This document shows, in pieces, positions 31,461 through 39,971 of a DNA stretch of 64,000 nucleotides. Position numbers and translations under genes: made by a program. This DNA is from Multivorans sp965232105 (lineage in GTDB: Bacteria; Acidobacteriota; Thermoanaerobaculia; Multivoradales; Multivoraceae). The stretch's first letter is position 1. Each line of letters starts with the position of its first letter. Under the pieces are notes generated by a model, which was not told where the DNA came from, ran no database searches, and saw only the letters and a list, made by a program, of their open reading frames with translations. The stretch lies in contig OZ246956.1 in assembly GCA_965232105.1 (NCBI GenBank), positions 1,860,001 to 1,924,000 on the forward strand, in the 5' to 3' direction.

Positions 31461-33307
31461 GGTCCGGCGGTCCGGCCGACGTGGAGAGCGTGGAAGAGGA
31501 TGACCTCGACTTCCGCCGGGAGGTCGGGATCGCGCGTGATGACCAGGTCGCCAGGTCCACCCGGGTTGCCAGGTCCACACAGCGGACCGAGATCGAACTC
31601 GGCGCGGTAGCGGGTGCCGAAGAAAGGAGCGTCGGCGCCGGTCGCGACCCAGTGCAGCCAGGGCTCGCGGCCCGCCGTGGCGCCGCTTGCGCGCGCGGAC
31701 CACTCTCCGGTGTGATCGCCGTGCAGCACCTCGATCCGGGGAGACTGGGCGGAAGAGAGCTTCGTACCGATCCGTGCGACCGGTTGACTCGGGGCGACTC
31801 CCTCGCCGTGGGCAACGCCCGTATCGAGCACCAGGGTCGCGCAGCCGGCCGCTCCGGCTTCCCATCGTGGCTGGTCCGCGGTCAACACTTGCCTTGACGA
31901 GCCGAGCAGCGTCTGCCGCGGCTCGAACGCCCCCCAGGAGCCGAGGGCGGCCGCCGTCAGTACGACGACGCCGACCGCCAGGACGATCGCCCGGGGCGTG
32001 GGCGCCCTTCGCACCAGCACGCCGACGCCGCGTCCGATCAGAATCAGGACGATCAGCCCGAGCCAGCGGTCAAAGGCCGTATCGAGTCCCAAGGCGCTCA
32101 GCCGATCGTCGAGATGCGGGGCCCGTAGCCACGGATACGTTGCCGAGAGCGACGCGAAGACGATCAGGCTGCCCTGCCAGCAGAAACCGAACACGGCAGC
32201 GTCGCCGCGCAGGCCGATCCCGTGCCAGGGCCCGGTCGGAGGCGGATCGTCGGCCGAGGCGGCGTCTGGCCGCCGGGCGCTCAGCACCGTCCACAGGGCG
32301 ATGCCCGCCAGCAGGGCCTGCGTGGGCGGCAGGAAGCGCAGCCCGCCGACGGAGAGGAGGACGGCCGCCGCCACGGTGTGCAGGTTGCCCCGACCGACCA
32401 GGTTCGGTGCCGCAAGGAGGACCAGGGGCAATCCGGCTAGCGCTACTGGCCAGGGCGCCGGCGCGGCCGGTGGCAGCCCGAGGGTCAGGGCGCCGGCCAC
32501 AACCAGGACGATGGCGAAGGCGAACCGTCGCCAGACCACGGCTGCCGCCATCGCGGTGAGCAGCACCCCGAACGCGGGTTCGCGCACGAGAACGAGGCCC
32601 AGGATCAACGTCAGGCCGAGCCCCAGTGTCGCCGCCGCGCGCGACCAGCGCTCCTCGAGCGCCTGAGCGGCCGCGTCCGCGAGCGCCGCGGCCGCCAGGA
32701 CCAGAACGACGTTCGAGCGCACGCCGCCCGCGGCCAGGATCAGGGCCGCGGTTCCCGCGAGGGCCGGAGCGCCCAACCGCGCGAACAGGGCGGTCAGGAC
32801 GACCGCCGCCGCGGCGGGGATGGCGACGAGAACGATCAGCAGCCGGAGTGCCGAACCGTCGAGCAGGTCGCCCTGCCGCAGCAGCAGGTTGAGTCCGATC
32901 AGGGCGGACGCCAGGACGGCGCCGAGGTGCAGGAGGCGGCCCGGGGCTAGCGAACCGGGCGGCGCCAGCAACTCGGCCCGGCGAGCGACCAGGCTGTCGA
33001 CGAGAAGCGCGGCGGGACCCAGACAGAGGAGAGCCCCCACCGCCGTCGCGCGGGCCGGACCGTGGGGCGGCACGGCCGCGAACGCGATCACGGTCAGCAC
33101 CGGCAGAGCCAGCGCTGCCGGACTCAGCGGGCGACGCGCGGCGCCGGCCGCGGCGATCAGGACGGTGGTCGCCGCCAGCGCCAGAAAACGGCCCTCGGCC
33201 GCCGCCTCCGGGTTGCGCTCGACCCCGGCCAACCCGAACATCGCCAAGCCCGCAAGCAACGGAGGCAGGGCAGCCACTAAGGGCGGCGGCGAACCAGTGA
33301 CGGTCAT
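31457..33307 (-). CDS. Large polytopic membrane protein, unknown
   Basis: This 616-residue protein is rich in Ala, Leu and Val and contains roughly thirteen hydrophobic helices over its first 470 residues. A soluble extracytoplasmic domain of about 130 residues follows (RWEAGAAGCATLVLDTGVAHGEGV...AEVEVILFHALHVGRTAGP). No catalytic motif recognised. The topology recalls O-antigen ligases, polymerases or GT-C-type proteins lacking an obvious signature. As first gene of the glycan cluster, coupled to a GT2 by a 4-nt overlap, it may handle the lipid-linked polymer, but this is inference from position. Confidence 0.7.
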   Translation of the reverse strand: MTVTGSPPPLVAALPPLLAGLAMFGLAGVERNPEAAAEGRFLALAATTVLIAAAGAARRPLSPAALALPVLTVIAFAAVPPHGPARATAVGALLCLGPAALLVDSLVARRAELLAPPGSLAPGRLLHLGAVLASALIGLNLLLRQGDLLDGSALRLLIVLVAIPAAAAVVLTALFARLGAPALAGTAALILAAGGVRSNVVLVLAAAALADAAAQALEERWSRAAATLGLGLTLILGLVLVREPAFGVLLTAMAAAVVWRRFAFAIVLVVAGALTLGLPPAAPAPWPVALAGLPLVLLAAPNLVGRGNLHTVAAAVLLSVGGLRFLPPTQALLAGIALWTVLSARRPDAASADDPPPTGPWHGIGLRGDAAVFGFCWQGSLIVFASLSATYPWLRAPHLDDRLSALGLDTAFDRWLGLIVLILIGRGVGVLVRRAPTPRAIVLAVGVVVLTAAALGSWGAFEPRQTLLGSSRQVLTADQPRWEAGAAGCATLVLDTGVAHGEGVAPSQPVARIGTKLSSAQSPRIEVLHGDHTGEWSARASGATAGREPWLHWVATGADAPFFGTRYRAEFDLGPLCGPGNPGGPGDLVITRDPDLPAEVEVILFHALHVGRTAGP

Positions 33308-33329
33308 CGCCTCTCAGCCTACCCGCCCC

Positions 33330-33465
33330 ACCGGGTGCGCCCCACTGGGTGCGCCGACGTGTCATCCGAGCGTCCGATGACGGACGCTCGGACTGTTTCG
33401 CGGGTGGCGCGGAGTCGCGCCACCCGGGTTCCCGTCGGCATCCGGCGCGATAGCGCCGGTTTCCG
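33330..33465 (+). repeat. Type 1 structured repeat, copy d, between divergent genes
   Basis: Heads at 33331 and 33344 precede an outer stem GCCGACG...CGTCGGC. It encloses hairpin 1 TCCGAGCGTCCG/CGGACGCTCGGA (loop ATGA) and hairpin 2 GGGTGGCGCG/CGCGCCACCC (loop GAGT). A tail hairpin CCGGCGC/GCGCCGG follows. Hairpin 1 differs from copies b and c at two stem positions, both compensated. The unit lies between the divergent membrane-protein gene and serS and may overlap their promoters. Confidence 0.85.
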
Positions 33466-33536
33466 GACGCAACGCTATGATCCGTCGCCGCGTCCTCGGC
33501 ACGAACTGCCGCCGAAGGCTGGAAGATTGCCACGCC

Positions 33537-34829
33537 ATGTTGCCGCGAGAACTCCTGAGAAGCGAACCGGAGCGGGTCGCCGCCGCCGTCGAGGCGCGCG
33601 GCGTGGATCCCGTTCTCGTCGAGCAGTGGGGTAGTTGGGATCTCCGGCGCCGGGAGTCGCTCACCGAACTCGAGGAACTCCGTCACCGCCGTCGGGTGGC
33701 GGGGCGCGAGATCGGCTTGCTCAAGGCCCAGGGCGAGGCGAAGGAAGAGGAGGCGGCCGAGCGAATTCGCGAGATGACCGCGCTCAAGGCTCGCGTGGAG
33801 CAGCTTGAAGAGGTCGTCGAGCAGGCCGAGCGGGAGCTGGTGGACACCGAACTTCGTGTGCCGAACATCGCGCACGAGAGCGTGCCGGCCGGCAACGACG
33901 AATCGGCGAATCGCGTCGAGCGGGTGGTCGGCGAACCGCCGGAGTTCGACTTCGACGCGAAGGCGCACTGGGATCTCGGGCCGGAGCTCGGAATCCTGGA
34001 CTTCGAGCGCGGCGCCAGGCTGGCCGGCGCCCGGTTCACGACCTACTTCGGCTGGGGGGCTCGCCTGGAGCGGGCGCTCGGCGCCTTCATGCTCGACCTG
34101 CACACCGAGGAGCATGGCTACACCGAGGTGCTGCCTCCCTACCTGGTCAAGCGCGAATGCCTGTTCGGCAGCGGCCAGTTGCCGAAGTTCGAGGAGGACC
34201 TGTTCCACGTCCAGCCCGATTCGCGGTACCTGATCCCGACCGGCGAGGTGCCCCTGGTCAACCTGCATGCGGGCGAAGTTCTCGACGAGGACCAGTTGCC
34301 CCTGCGCTACGCGGCGCTCACGCCCTGCTTTCGCGCTGAGGCCGGATCGTACGGTCGCGACGTGCGCGGACTCATCCGACAGCACCAGTTCCACAAGGTC
34401 GAACTCGTCCAGATGACCATCCCCGAGGCCAGCTTCGACGCGCTCGAGCAGCTCACGCGTCACGCCGAACGCGTGCTGCAGCGACTGGAGCTTCCCTACC
34501 GTGTGGTCACTCTCTGCACCGGCGACATGGGCTTCGCCATGGCGAAGACCTACGACCTCGAAGTGTGGCTGCCCGGCCAGCAGGCCTACCGGGAGATCTC
34601 GTCGTGCAGCAACGCGGAGGCCTTTCAGGCCCGGCGCGTCCATACCCGCTTCCGCCCCGGGGAAGGTGGCTCGTTGCGCCATGTCCACACCCTGAACGGC
34701 TCCGGCCTGGCGGTCGGACGAACGCTGATCGCGCTGCTGGAGAACTACCAGACGGCGTCAGGTTCGATACGCATCCCGGCGGCGCTCCGGCCCTACGTGG
34801 GCGGAGCAGAGGAGATCGTGTCAGCCTAG
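33537..34829 (+). CDS. serS: Seryl-tRNA synthetase
   Basis: This 430-residue class II synthetase has an N-terminal coiled-coil arm (about 30-105, EELRHRRRVAGREIGLLKAQ) that contacts the long variable arm of tRNA-Ser. The catalytic core has motif 2 (PCFRAEAGSYGRDVRGLIRQHQF), EISSCSNAEAFQARR, and motif 3 (GSGLAVGRTLIALLEN). MLPRELLRSEP is the normal start, so ATG 33537 is used rather than an upstream ATG in the repeat-proximal region. A tRNA-Ser gene follows 69 nt downstream. Confidence 0.96.
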   Translation: MLPRELLRSEPERVAAAVEARGVDPVLVEQWGSWDLRRRESLTELEELRHRRRVAGREIGLLKAQGEAKEEEAAERIREMTALKARVEQLEEVVEQAERELVDTELRVPNIAHESVPAGNDESANRVERVVGEPPEFDFDAKAHWDLGPELGILDFERGARLAGARFTTYFGWGARLERALGAFMLDLHTEEHGYTEVLPPYLVKRECLFGSGQLPKFEEDLFHVQPDSRYLIPTGEVPLVNLHAGEVLDEDQLPLRYAALTPCFRAEAGSYGRDVRGLIRQHQFHKVELVQMTIPEASFDALEQLTRHAERVLQRLELPYRVVTLCTGDMGFAMAKTYDLEVWLPGQQAYREISSCSNAEAFQARRVHTRFRPGEGGSLRHVHTLNGSGLAVGRTLIALLENYQTASGSIRIPAALRPYVGGAEEIVSA

Positions 34830-34898
34830 GAGTAGCCGCTGCGCTGACGCGCATGGAACTGGCAGTTCCATGGAAGACTGCGGTCTCGCGGGCCATCC

Positions 34899-34989
34899 GG
34901 AGGGGTGGCTGAGTGGTCGAAAGCACCGGTCTTGAAAACCGGCGTGGATTAACAGTCCACCGTGGGTTCGAATCCCACCCCCTCCGCCA
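34899..34989 (+). tRNA. tRNA-Ser (anticodon TGA)
   Basis: Acceptor GGAGGGG pairs with CCCCTCC. The anticodon loop CTTGAAA lies in stem CCGGT/ACCGG, and a long variable arm (GTGGATTAACAGTCCAC) follows. Discriminator G and encoded CCA are present. It lies directly downstream of serS, its own synthetase. Confidence 0.95.
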
Positions 34990-35049
34990 GCTCTCTGCGC
35001 GTTCGCACGGTGGCCGCGGAGCGCTACGCTTGCGGAGAGAGAGGTTGTC

Positions 35050-35961
35050 GTGAGCAGAAGTCCAACCGATAGCTGGCAAGCCGAGATTCGCGCCGAGCTC
35101 GCCAACCTGGAGCAGATCGCCCTGGCGACCAAGCCGGCGTCCGGCGATCTACCGAACCTGCGCGGCGTCGACATCGACGGCGTCTCCATTCCGCTGCGGC
35201 AGGCGATCGGCGGCGACCACCTGATCTACCTCGACTTCAAGCAGCGGTACGACCTGGACCGCCGCATCGGCGAGGCGGAGGCGGCCGGCGCCGCGCGGGT
35301 CGTGGCGGGCCTTCGCCAGTCCCAGCAGCGCGCCGGCGTCCTGGTGGCCGACGTGTCGGGCCACAAGGCGACGGACGCCCTGGTGGCCGCGATGCTGCAT
35401 CAGGCGTTCCTGCTCGGCGCCTACTACGAGCTCGACCTGTTCGGAGAGATCACGACCCGGCTCTTCGAGCACATCAACCAGCGCTTCTACAAGTCGACCA
35501 CCCTGAACAAGTACCTGACCATGCTCTACGGGGAGGTCTCGGAGAAGGGCAAGTTCCGCTTCTTTTCGGCCGGCCATCCGGCGCCCCTGGTGTTCGCGGG
35601 ACGTCCGGGCCGGATCGAGCATCTCCCGGAGGACCAGCTCGTCCGCTTTCCGCCGGTCGGGATGTTTGCATCGAACGCGTACATGGATGAGCTCGTCGAT
35701 CCCGGCCCCCTGGGGTACAAGCGCCCCTACGAGGTCAGCGAAGTCGACCTGCTGGAGGCCGGTGACCTGCTACTGCTCTACACGGACGGCTTTGCCGAGC
35801 ACGGTGGCGATCGCTACCTCGCGGAGCGCGCCGAGGGTGTCCTGGAGGCCGTCCGCGGCAGAACCGCCGCCGAGATCTGCGAGCACCTGCGTCGCGACCT
35901 GCTGGACTTCGCACCTCCCGAGGACGACATCAGCTTCGTCGTGATCAAGAAGACCGAGTAA
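35050..35961 (+). CDS. PP2C/SpoIIE-type serine phosphatase
   Basis: This 303-residue soluble phosphatase of the SpoIIE/RsbU class has metal-binding aspartates in LIYLDFKQR-like and VLVADVSGHKATDALVAAM, followed by FRFFSAGHPAPLVF, LLLLYTDGFAEHGG and the terminal PPEDDISFVVIKK. There is no attached sensor or response-regulator domain. Such enzymes dephosphorylate anti-anti-sigma factors in partner-switching. No STAS or anti-sigma kinase lies nearby, so the partner is elsewhere. The start is GTG 35050 with GAGAGAGG upstream. Confidence 0.86.
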   Translation: MSRSPTDSWQAEIRAELANLEQIALATKPASGDLPNLRGVDIDGVSIPLRQAIGGDHLIYLDFKQRYDLDRRIGEAEAAGAARVVAGLRQSQQRAGVLVADVSGHKATDALVAAMLHQAFLLGAYYELDLFGEITTRLFEHINQRFYKSTTLNKYLTMLYGEVSEKGKFRFFSAGHPAPLVFAGRPGRIEHLPEDQLVRFPPVGMFASNAYMDELVDPGPLGYKRPYEVSEVDLLEAGDLLLLYTDGFAEHGGDRYLAERAEGVLEAVRGRTAAEICEHLRRDLLDFAPPEDDISFVVIKKTE

Positions 35962-36019
35962 AAGCCCGCACGCAGTTTGGGCTAACGTAGTAGGCCCGAA
36001 CCGACAACCAGGAGGGCCC

Positions 36020-37885
36020 ATGTCGATGACCAGAACCGGTCTGCCCGCTCTCGCCCTGACCGCGCTCGCCTGCGCCGCGCCGCCGGCTGAAGATGCGTCC
36101 GGCGTCCGAAACCCTGGCAGCGCGGGCATCTCGCCCGGAGCCGCCGCCGACCGGGTCGCCCTGTTCGGCGACATGCACATCCACACGATGTACTCGCACG
36201 ACGCCTTCATGGGTACCGTGCGCACGACCCCGGACGACGCCTACCGCTTCGCCAGGGGGGAGGCGATTCCGCACCCCTCGGGTGAGTCGATCCGGCTCTC
36301 CGGCGCGCCGCTCGATTTCCTCGCGGTAACGGATCATGCCGAGTATCTGGGCGCCCTGGCGGCGCTGATCGATCCCTCGAGCCCGACCTATGGACATGCG
36401 TTGACCGACGCCCTGATCACCGGCCAGGGCGGCGGGGCCCGGGCGCGGCTGGGCGCGCTGAGCCGGGTGCGGGAACTGGCTCGCGCCGGCGACCCGATCA
36501 ACGGCCCGGAGGTGAGGGCAAGCGCCTGGCAGCGGATCATCGAGGCAGCCGAACGGCACAACGACCCGGGCCGGTTCACCGCCCTGATCGGCTACGAGTA
36601 CACGATGGGGGTGAGTAGCCGTCACGTGCACCGGAACGTCGTCTTCCGCGGCAGCGAGGCGCCGGAGCTGCCCTTCAGTTCCCTCGACGGCGATCCCGAG
36701 GACCTCTGGAACTGGCTCGACGGGTTGCGCGAGGAGGGGATCGAGGCGCTGGCGATGCCGCACAACATGAACCAGAGCGACGGCCTGGCCTTTCCCGACC
36801 GGGAGACCTGGAAGGGCGCCGAGATCGACGCGGAGTTCGCGGCCAAGCGGATACGGAACGAGCCGGTGGCCGAAATCAGCCAGCAGAAGGGCACGTCGGA
36901 GGTCCATCCGTCGCTGTCGCCGAACGACGAGTGGGCCGACTTCCAGATCGTCCAGTACTACCTGGACCGGGTGAACAACACGGACCCGATCTCCGTCTTC
37001 AAGGGCGGGTACTGGCGGGACGCGCTGCTGACCGGGCTCGAGATGGAGGAGCGCCTGGGCGTGAACCCGTATGCCCTCGGCGCGATCGGATCGAGCGACA
37101 GTCACGTTTCCGCCGGCTCCTACGAGGAGGACAACCGCTTCTCGGGGAGGACGAACACGCCCCAGTCGCGCGGCTCCGCCTACGGCGAGGAGGACGGCGG
37201 CTGGGAGAACTTCTGGACCCCGCGTCAGGCGACCCACGGCACCGGCGGTCTGGCCGCGGTGTGGGCCGGTGAGAACACCCGCGACGCGATCTTCGACGCG
37301 CTGAAGCGCCGGGAGTCCTTCGCAACCTCGGGCACGCGCATCCGGGTGCGCTTCTTCGGCGGCTTCGGGCTCGATGATGCCGTGTCGGACGCAGCAGACC
37401 CGATCGCCGCGGCCTACGGGCACGGCGTGCCGATGGGCGGCGACCTCGAGGGCGGCGACGACGGCGCGCCGAGCTTCCTCGTCTGGGCCCTGCGCGACCC
37501 CGAGAACGCCTGGCTGCAGCGGGCCCAGGTCATCAAGGGCTGGCTGGAGGACGGCGAAACGAAGGAGCAGGTCTACGACGTCGTCTGCTCGGACGGTCTG
37601 GAGCCGGACCCCGACACCCACCGCTGCGATGACAACGGCGCCCAGGTCAATCTGGACGACTGTTCGATCAGTCGTGACAAGGGCGCTGTTGAACTCCGGA
37701 CCACATGGACGGACCCGGACTTCGACCCGGGCGACCGCTCCTTCTACTACGTCCGTGTGCTGGAGAACCCGACCTGCCGCTGGTCGACCTGGGACGCGCT
37801 CAGGCTCGGCATCGAACCGAATCCGGACCTCCACGCCACCCACCAGGAGCGTGCCTGGAGCTCGCCCATCTGGTACACGCCGTAG
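36020..37885 (+). CDS. DUF3604 lipoprotein (PHP-like), paralogue 1
   Basis: This 621-residue secreted protein has a lipobox (ALTALAC) and a DUF3604 domain related to the PHP metallohydrolase fold. Likely metal ligands lie in FGDMHIHTMYSHD (D51, H53, H55), VTDHAEYL, MPHNMN and IGSSDSH. Typical family blocks are TPDDAYRFARGE, KGTSEVHPSLSPNDEW and a C-terminal beta domain ending NPTCRWSTWDA...AWSSPIWY. Biochemical function of the family is not established to my knowledge. A second copy lies at 47790-49649. An AGGAGG ribosome-binding site precedes ATG 36020. Confidence 0.85.
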   Translation: MSMTRTGLPALALTALACAAPPAEDASGVRNPGSAGISPGAAADRVALFGDMHIHTMYSHDAFMGTVRTTPDDAYRFARGEAIPHPSGESIRLSGAPLDFLAVTDHAEYLGALAALIDPSSPTYGHALTDALITGQGGGARARLGALSRVRELARAGDPINGPEVRASAWQRIIEAAERHNDPGRFTALIGYEYTMGVSSRHVHRNVVFRGSEAPELPFSSLDGDPEDLWNWLDGLREEGIEALAMPHNMNQSDGLAFPDRETWKGAEIDAEFAAKRIRNEPVAEISQQKGTSEVHPSLSPNDEWADFQIVQYYLDRVNNTDPISVFKGGYWRDALLTGLEMEERLGVNPYALGAIGSSDSHVSAGSYEEDNRFSGRTNTPQSRGSAYGEEDGGWENFWTPRQATHGTGGLAAVWAGENTRDAIFDALKRRESFATSGTRIRVRFFGGFGLDDAVSDAADPIAAAYGHGVPMGGDLEGGDDGAPSFLVWALRDPENAWLQRAQVIKGWLEDGETKEQVYDVVCSDGLEPDPDTHRCDDNGAQVNLDDCSISRDKGAVELRTTWTDPDFDPGDRSFYYVRVLENPTCRWSTWDALRLGIEPNPDLHATHQERAWSSPIWYTP

Positions 37886-37924
37886 GCGCTAGAGGGAGAA
37901 GCCCCCACACAAAGGAGGTGTTCC

Positions 37925-38051
37925 ACACTGGGTGCGCCGACGTCCCCGTCGGCTACGGGAGCAACGCGAGGCCCCGCAGTGGGTGCGCCGGCCCTCTGGC
38001 CGGCTGCCGCCGCAGGCGGCTTCGAATCGCGCGAGGCGTCAGCCTCGCTCC
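37925..38051 (+). repeat. Type 2 repeat fragment: two heads plus hairpin A
   Basis: Head 1 is TGGGTGC followed by GCCGACG-TCCC-CGTCGGC (37936-37953). Head 2 is TGGGTGC followed by GCCGGCC-CTCT-GGCCGGC (37987-38004), with compensatory changes in the stem. GCGAGGC-GTCA-GCCTCGC (38031-38048) is hairpin A of the complete units. The fragment lies between the convergent DUF3604 and sugar dehydrogenase genes and abuts the latter's stop codon. Confidence 0.8.
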
Positions 38052-39350
38052 TTATCCTGCTCCCGCGGCCGTCTCTTCCGTCTCTTCCGCCCTCTCGACC
38101 GGCTCCAGCTTCAGCATCGCGCCATCCGTCTCATCCGTGATGACATAAATCAAGTCGTCCGGCCCCTGCCGGACGTCGCGGACGCGCTTGCCGATGTCCT
38201 TGAGCAGCCACTCGCGGCCGAGTTCCTCGCCGGCCTCGCTGAAGATGAGCCGTTCGAGATGGCCGGTGTTCGGCATGCGGCCGGTCATCAGCGCGCCGGC
38301 GAACAGGTTGCCCTTCCACTCGGGGAAGGCGTCGCCGGTATAGAACATGAGCCCGGACGGAGCGATTGACGGCAGCCAGAAGATCGCCGGTTCCTCCATC
38401 CCTTCGGCCCAGAAGCGCTCGGAGATGCGCACGCCGTTGTAATGGCGGCCGTAGGAAACGACGGGCCAGCCGTAGTTCTTGCCGGCCTCGATCGCGTTCA
38501 GCTCGTCGCCGCCCTGCGGGGCGTGCTCGGTGGTCCAGGGCTGGTGGGTCTCCGGGTGGAGCGCGAGGCCCATCTGGTTACGGTGGCCCATCGAGTAGAC
38601 CTCGGGCTTGTGCCCCGACATGCCGACGAAGGGGTTGTCGTCGGGCACGCTGCCGTCGAGCCGCAGGCGCAGCGTCTTGCCGGCGTGACTGTTCGGGTCC
38701 TGGGCCAGCTTGGCGTGGCCGAAGAAGCTCTGCGTGCCGTCGACGAGGTCGGCGCCGAAGGCCCCGCCCATCGTCATGTACATGATGTCCTCGCCGGGCA
38801 CGAAGGCGAGCCGGGCAGCGGCGATCGACCCGCCCCAGGGCTCGGCGACGAACACGTCCTCGACATCGACGAGCGAGGCGCCGTCGAGCTTGCCGCGGAC
38901 CAGGGCGACGGTGCCCTCGCGGCCGGAGATCTGCCGCGTGTAGGTGAGGTAGACGTAGCCGTTGTCGGCGAAGTGCGGATGGACCGCGACCTCCATCATC
39001 CCGGCAAGGCTGCGGGCGAGGACGTCGTCCGGCACGCCGGAGATGGGCTCGTCCATCAGCACGCCGTCGCGAACCAGGCGCAGGTTGCCGCCGCGCTCGG
39101 TGACCAGCATGTCGCCCTTGGGCAGGAACGCGAGAGACCACGGACGGTTGATGCCGCGGACGACGACGGAGACCTTGACCTCGGGGATCAGGTGGGTGTT
39201 CATGATCCACGGCTCGTCCGGCAGTTCCACGCGGGGAAGGCCGCTGCGGCCGCGGCCGTATCCCGTCTGCGCGACGGCCTGGCCGGCGACGGCGGCGGCG
39301 AGGAGGAACACGGCGATCCGGGTGATTCGGGTTGCGGTCTTTCCGTTCAT
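38052..39350 (-). CDS. PQQ-dependent aldose sugar dehydrogenase (GSDH/YliI type)
   Basis: This 432-residue periplasmic beta-propeller has an N-terminal signal peptide ending around AVAQT. GSDH motifs include GINRPWSLAFLPKGDMLVTERGGNLRLV, EVAVHPHFADNGYVYLTY, SMGHRNQMGLALHPET and GGDELNAIEAGKNYGWP. Members oxidise aldose sugars with PQQ. Its ATG overlaps the stop codon of a small cytochrome c gene, which could accept the electrons. The C-terminal TEETAAGAG tail is adjacent to a repeat. Confidence 0.9.
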   Translation of the reverse strand: MNGKTATRITRIAVFLLAAAVAGQAVAQTGYGRGRSGLPRVELPDEPWIMNTHLIPEVKVSVVVRGINRPWSLAFLPKGDMLVTERGGNLRLVRDGVLMDEPISGVPDDVLARSLAGMMEVAVHPHFADNGYVYLTYTRQISGREGTVALVRGKLDGASLVDVEDVFVAEPWGGSIAAARLAFVPGEDIMYMTMGGAFGADLVDGTQSFFGHAKLAQDPNSHAGKTLRLRLDGSVPDDNPFVGMSGHKPEVYSMGHRNQMGLALHPETHQPWTTEHAPQGGDELNAIEAGKNYGWPVVSYGRHYNGVRISERFWAEGMEEPAIFWLPSIAPSGLMFYTGDAFPEWKGNLFAGALMTGRMPNTGHLERLIFSEAGEELGREWLLKDIGKRVRDVRQGPDDLIYVITDETDGAMLKLEPVERAEETEETAAGAG

Positions 39351-39790
39351 CGTGATTCTCCGTCCGGTTGTTCTCCGCCCGTTTCCGCTTCGTCTTCAGG
39401 CCACTCGGCCCCCTGGAGGATCCAGAGTCGGATCGTCTCGACCTGCTCCTCGGTCAACTGCGTGCCGGCCTCGTACGGTGGCATTCGCATCTCCGCGAAC
39501 TCGGTACTCACGCGGATGTACAGCTCGCTGTCGTCGGGATCGCCGGGTGCGATGTTCGGATAGCCGCCGAGGTCGGCGAACGCCTTCTCCCTGATGTCCA
39601 GCCGCAGGTTGGCTTCGCGGCGTGTACGGTCCTCGCCGTGGCACTCGTAGCAGAAGCCCTCGAAGATCGGCTTGACCTGAGTCAGGTAGTCGACCTTCTC
39701 CTCGCTCTGTCCCGTCGAGGCGCCCGGAGCCCCGATCCAGGCCGCGACGAGCAGGGCCGGCGGAACGGTGAACAGACGGCGCGCTTTCAT
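39347..39790 (-). CDS. Small c-type cytochrome
   Basis: This 147-residue protein has a signal peptide (PPALLVAAWIGAPGAS) and one heme-binding CYECH motif (residues 47-51) in a context (VKPIFEGFCYECHGEDRTRREANLRLD) like the planctomycete-type cytochrome c (PSCyt1) domain. A distal methionine is available in EMRMPPYE. It is coupled to the sugar dehydrogenase by a 4-nt overlap and probably serves as its electron acceptor. Confidence 0.87.
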   Translation of the reverse strand: MKARRLFTVPPALLVAAWIGAPGASTGQSEEKVDYLTQVKPIFEGFCYECHGEDRTRREANLRLDIREKAFADLGGYPNIAPGDPDDSELYIRVSTEFAEMRMPPYEAGTQLTEEQVETIRLWILQGAEWPEDEAETGGEQPDGESR

Positions 39791-39971
39791 CTCCTTCTCT
39801 CCCCTCCAAGCGTTGAGACCCGCGGCGCCTCAGCGGATCGGGCTGCTCGCAGCGGGTCTCGGCTACAGTGTAGCCCCTTTCCCGACAGCGGACATGGCGA
39901 CTTGGCGGTGGCTGCCGGCGGCGGCTCTACGGACGGTGGTCCGGGAAGGGTAGCCACGAGGAGAGGGACGG

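Noticed and set aside
33330..33465. Type 1 repeat as a tRNA or tRNA remnant because of its cloverleaf-like shape
   Set aside because: There is no T-loop or anticodon-arm consensus, the stems are 7, 12 and 10 bp, and the acceptor-like stem encloses only two hairpins.
33477..33536. Upstream ATG extending SerS by 20 residues
   Set aside because: The extension is Arg-rich and unlike SerS N-termini; ATG 33537 starts the normal MLPRELLRSEP sequence.
37705..38148. Plus-strand open frame crossing the DUF3604 3' end and the repeats
   Set aside because: It is out of frame with the DUF3604 gene and continues through repeat hairpins into antisense of the sugar dehydrogenase; no start signal.
39791..39971. 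Specific promoter or operator motifs in the divergent gap between the cytochrome and quinoprotein genes
   Set aside because: No convincing palindrome or -35/-10 pair could be read by eye in this 181-bp gap, so none is annotated.
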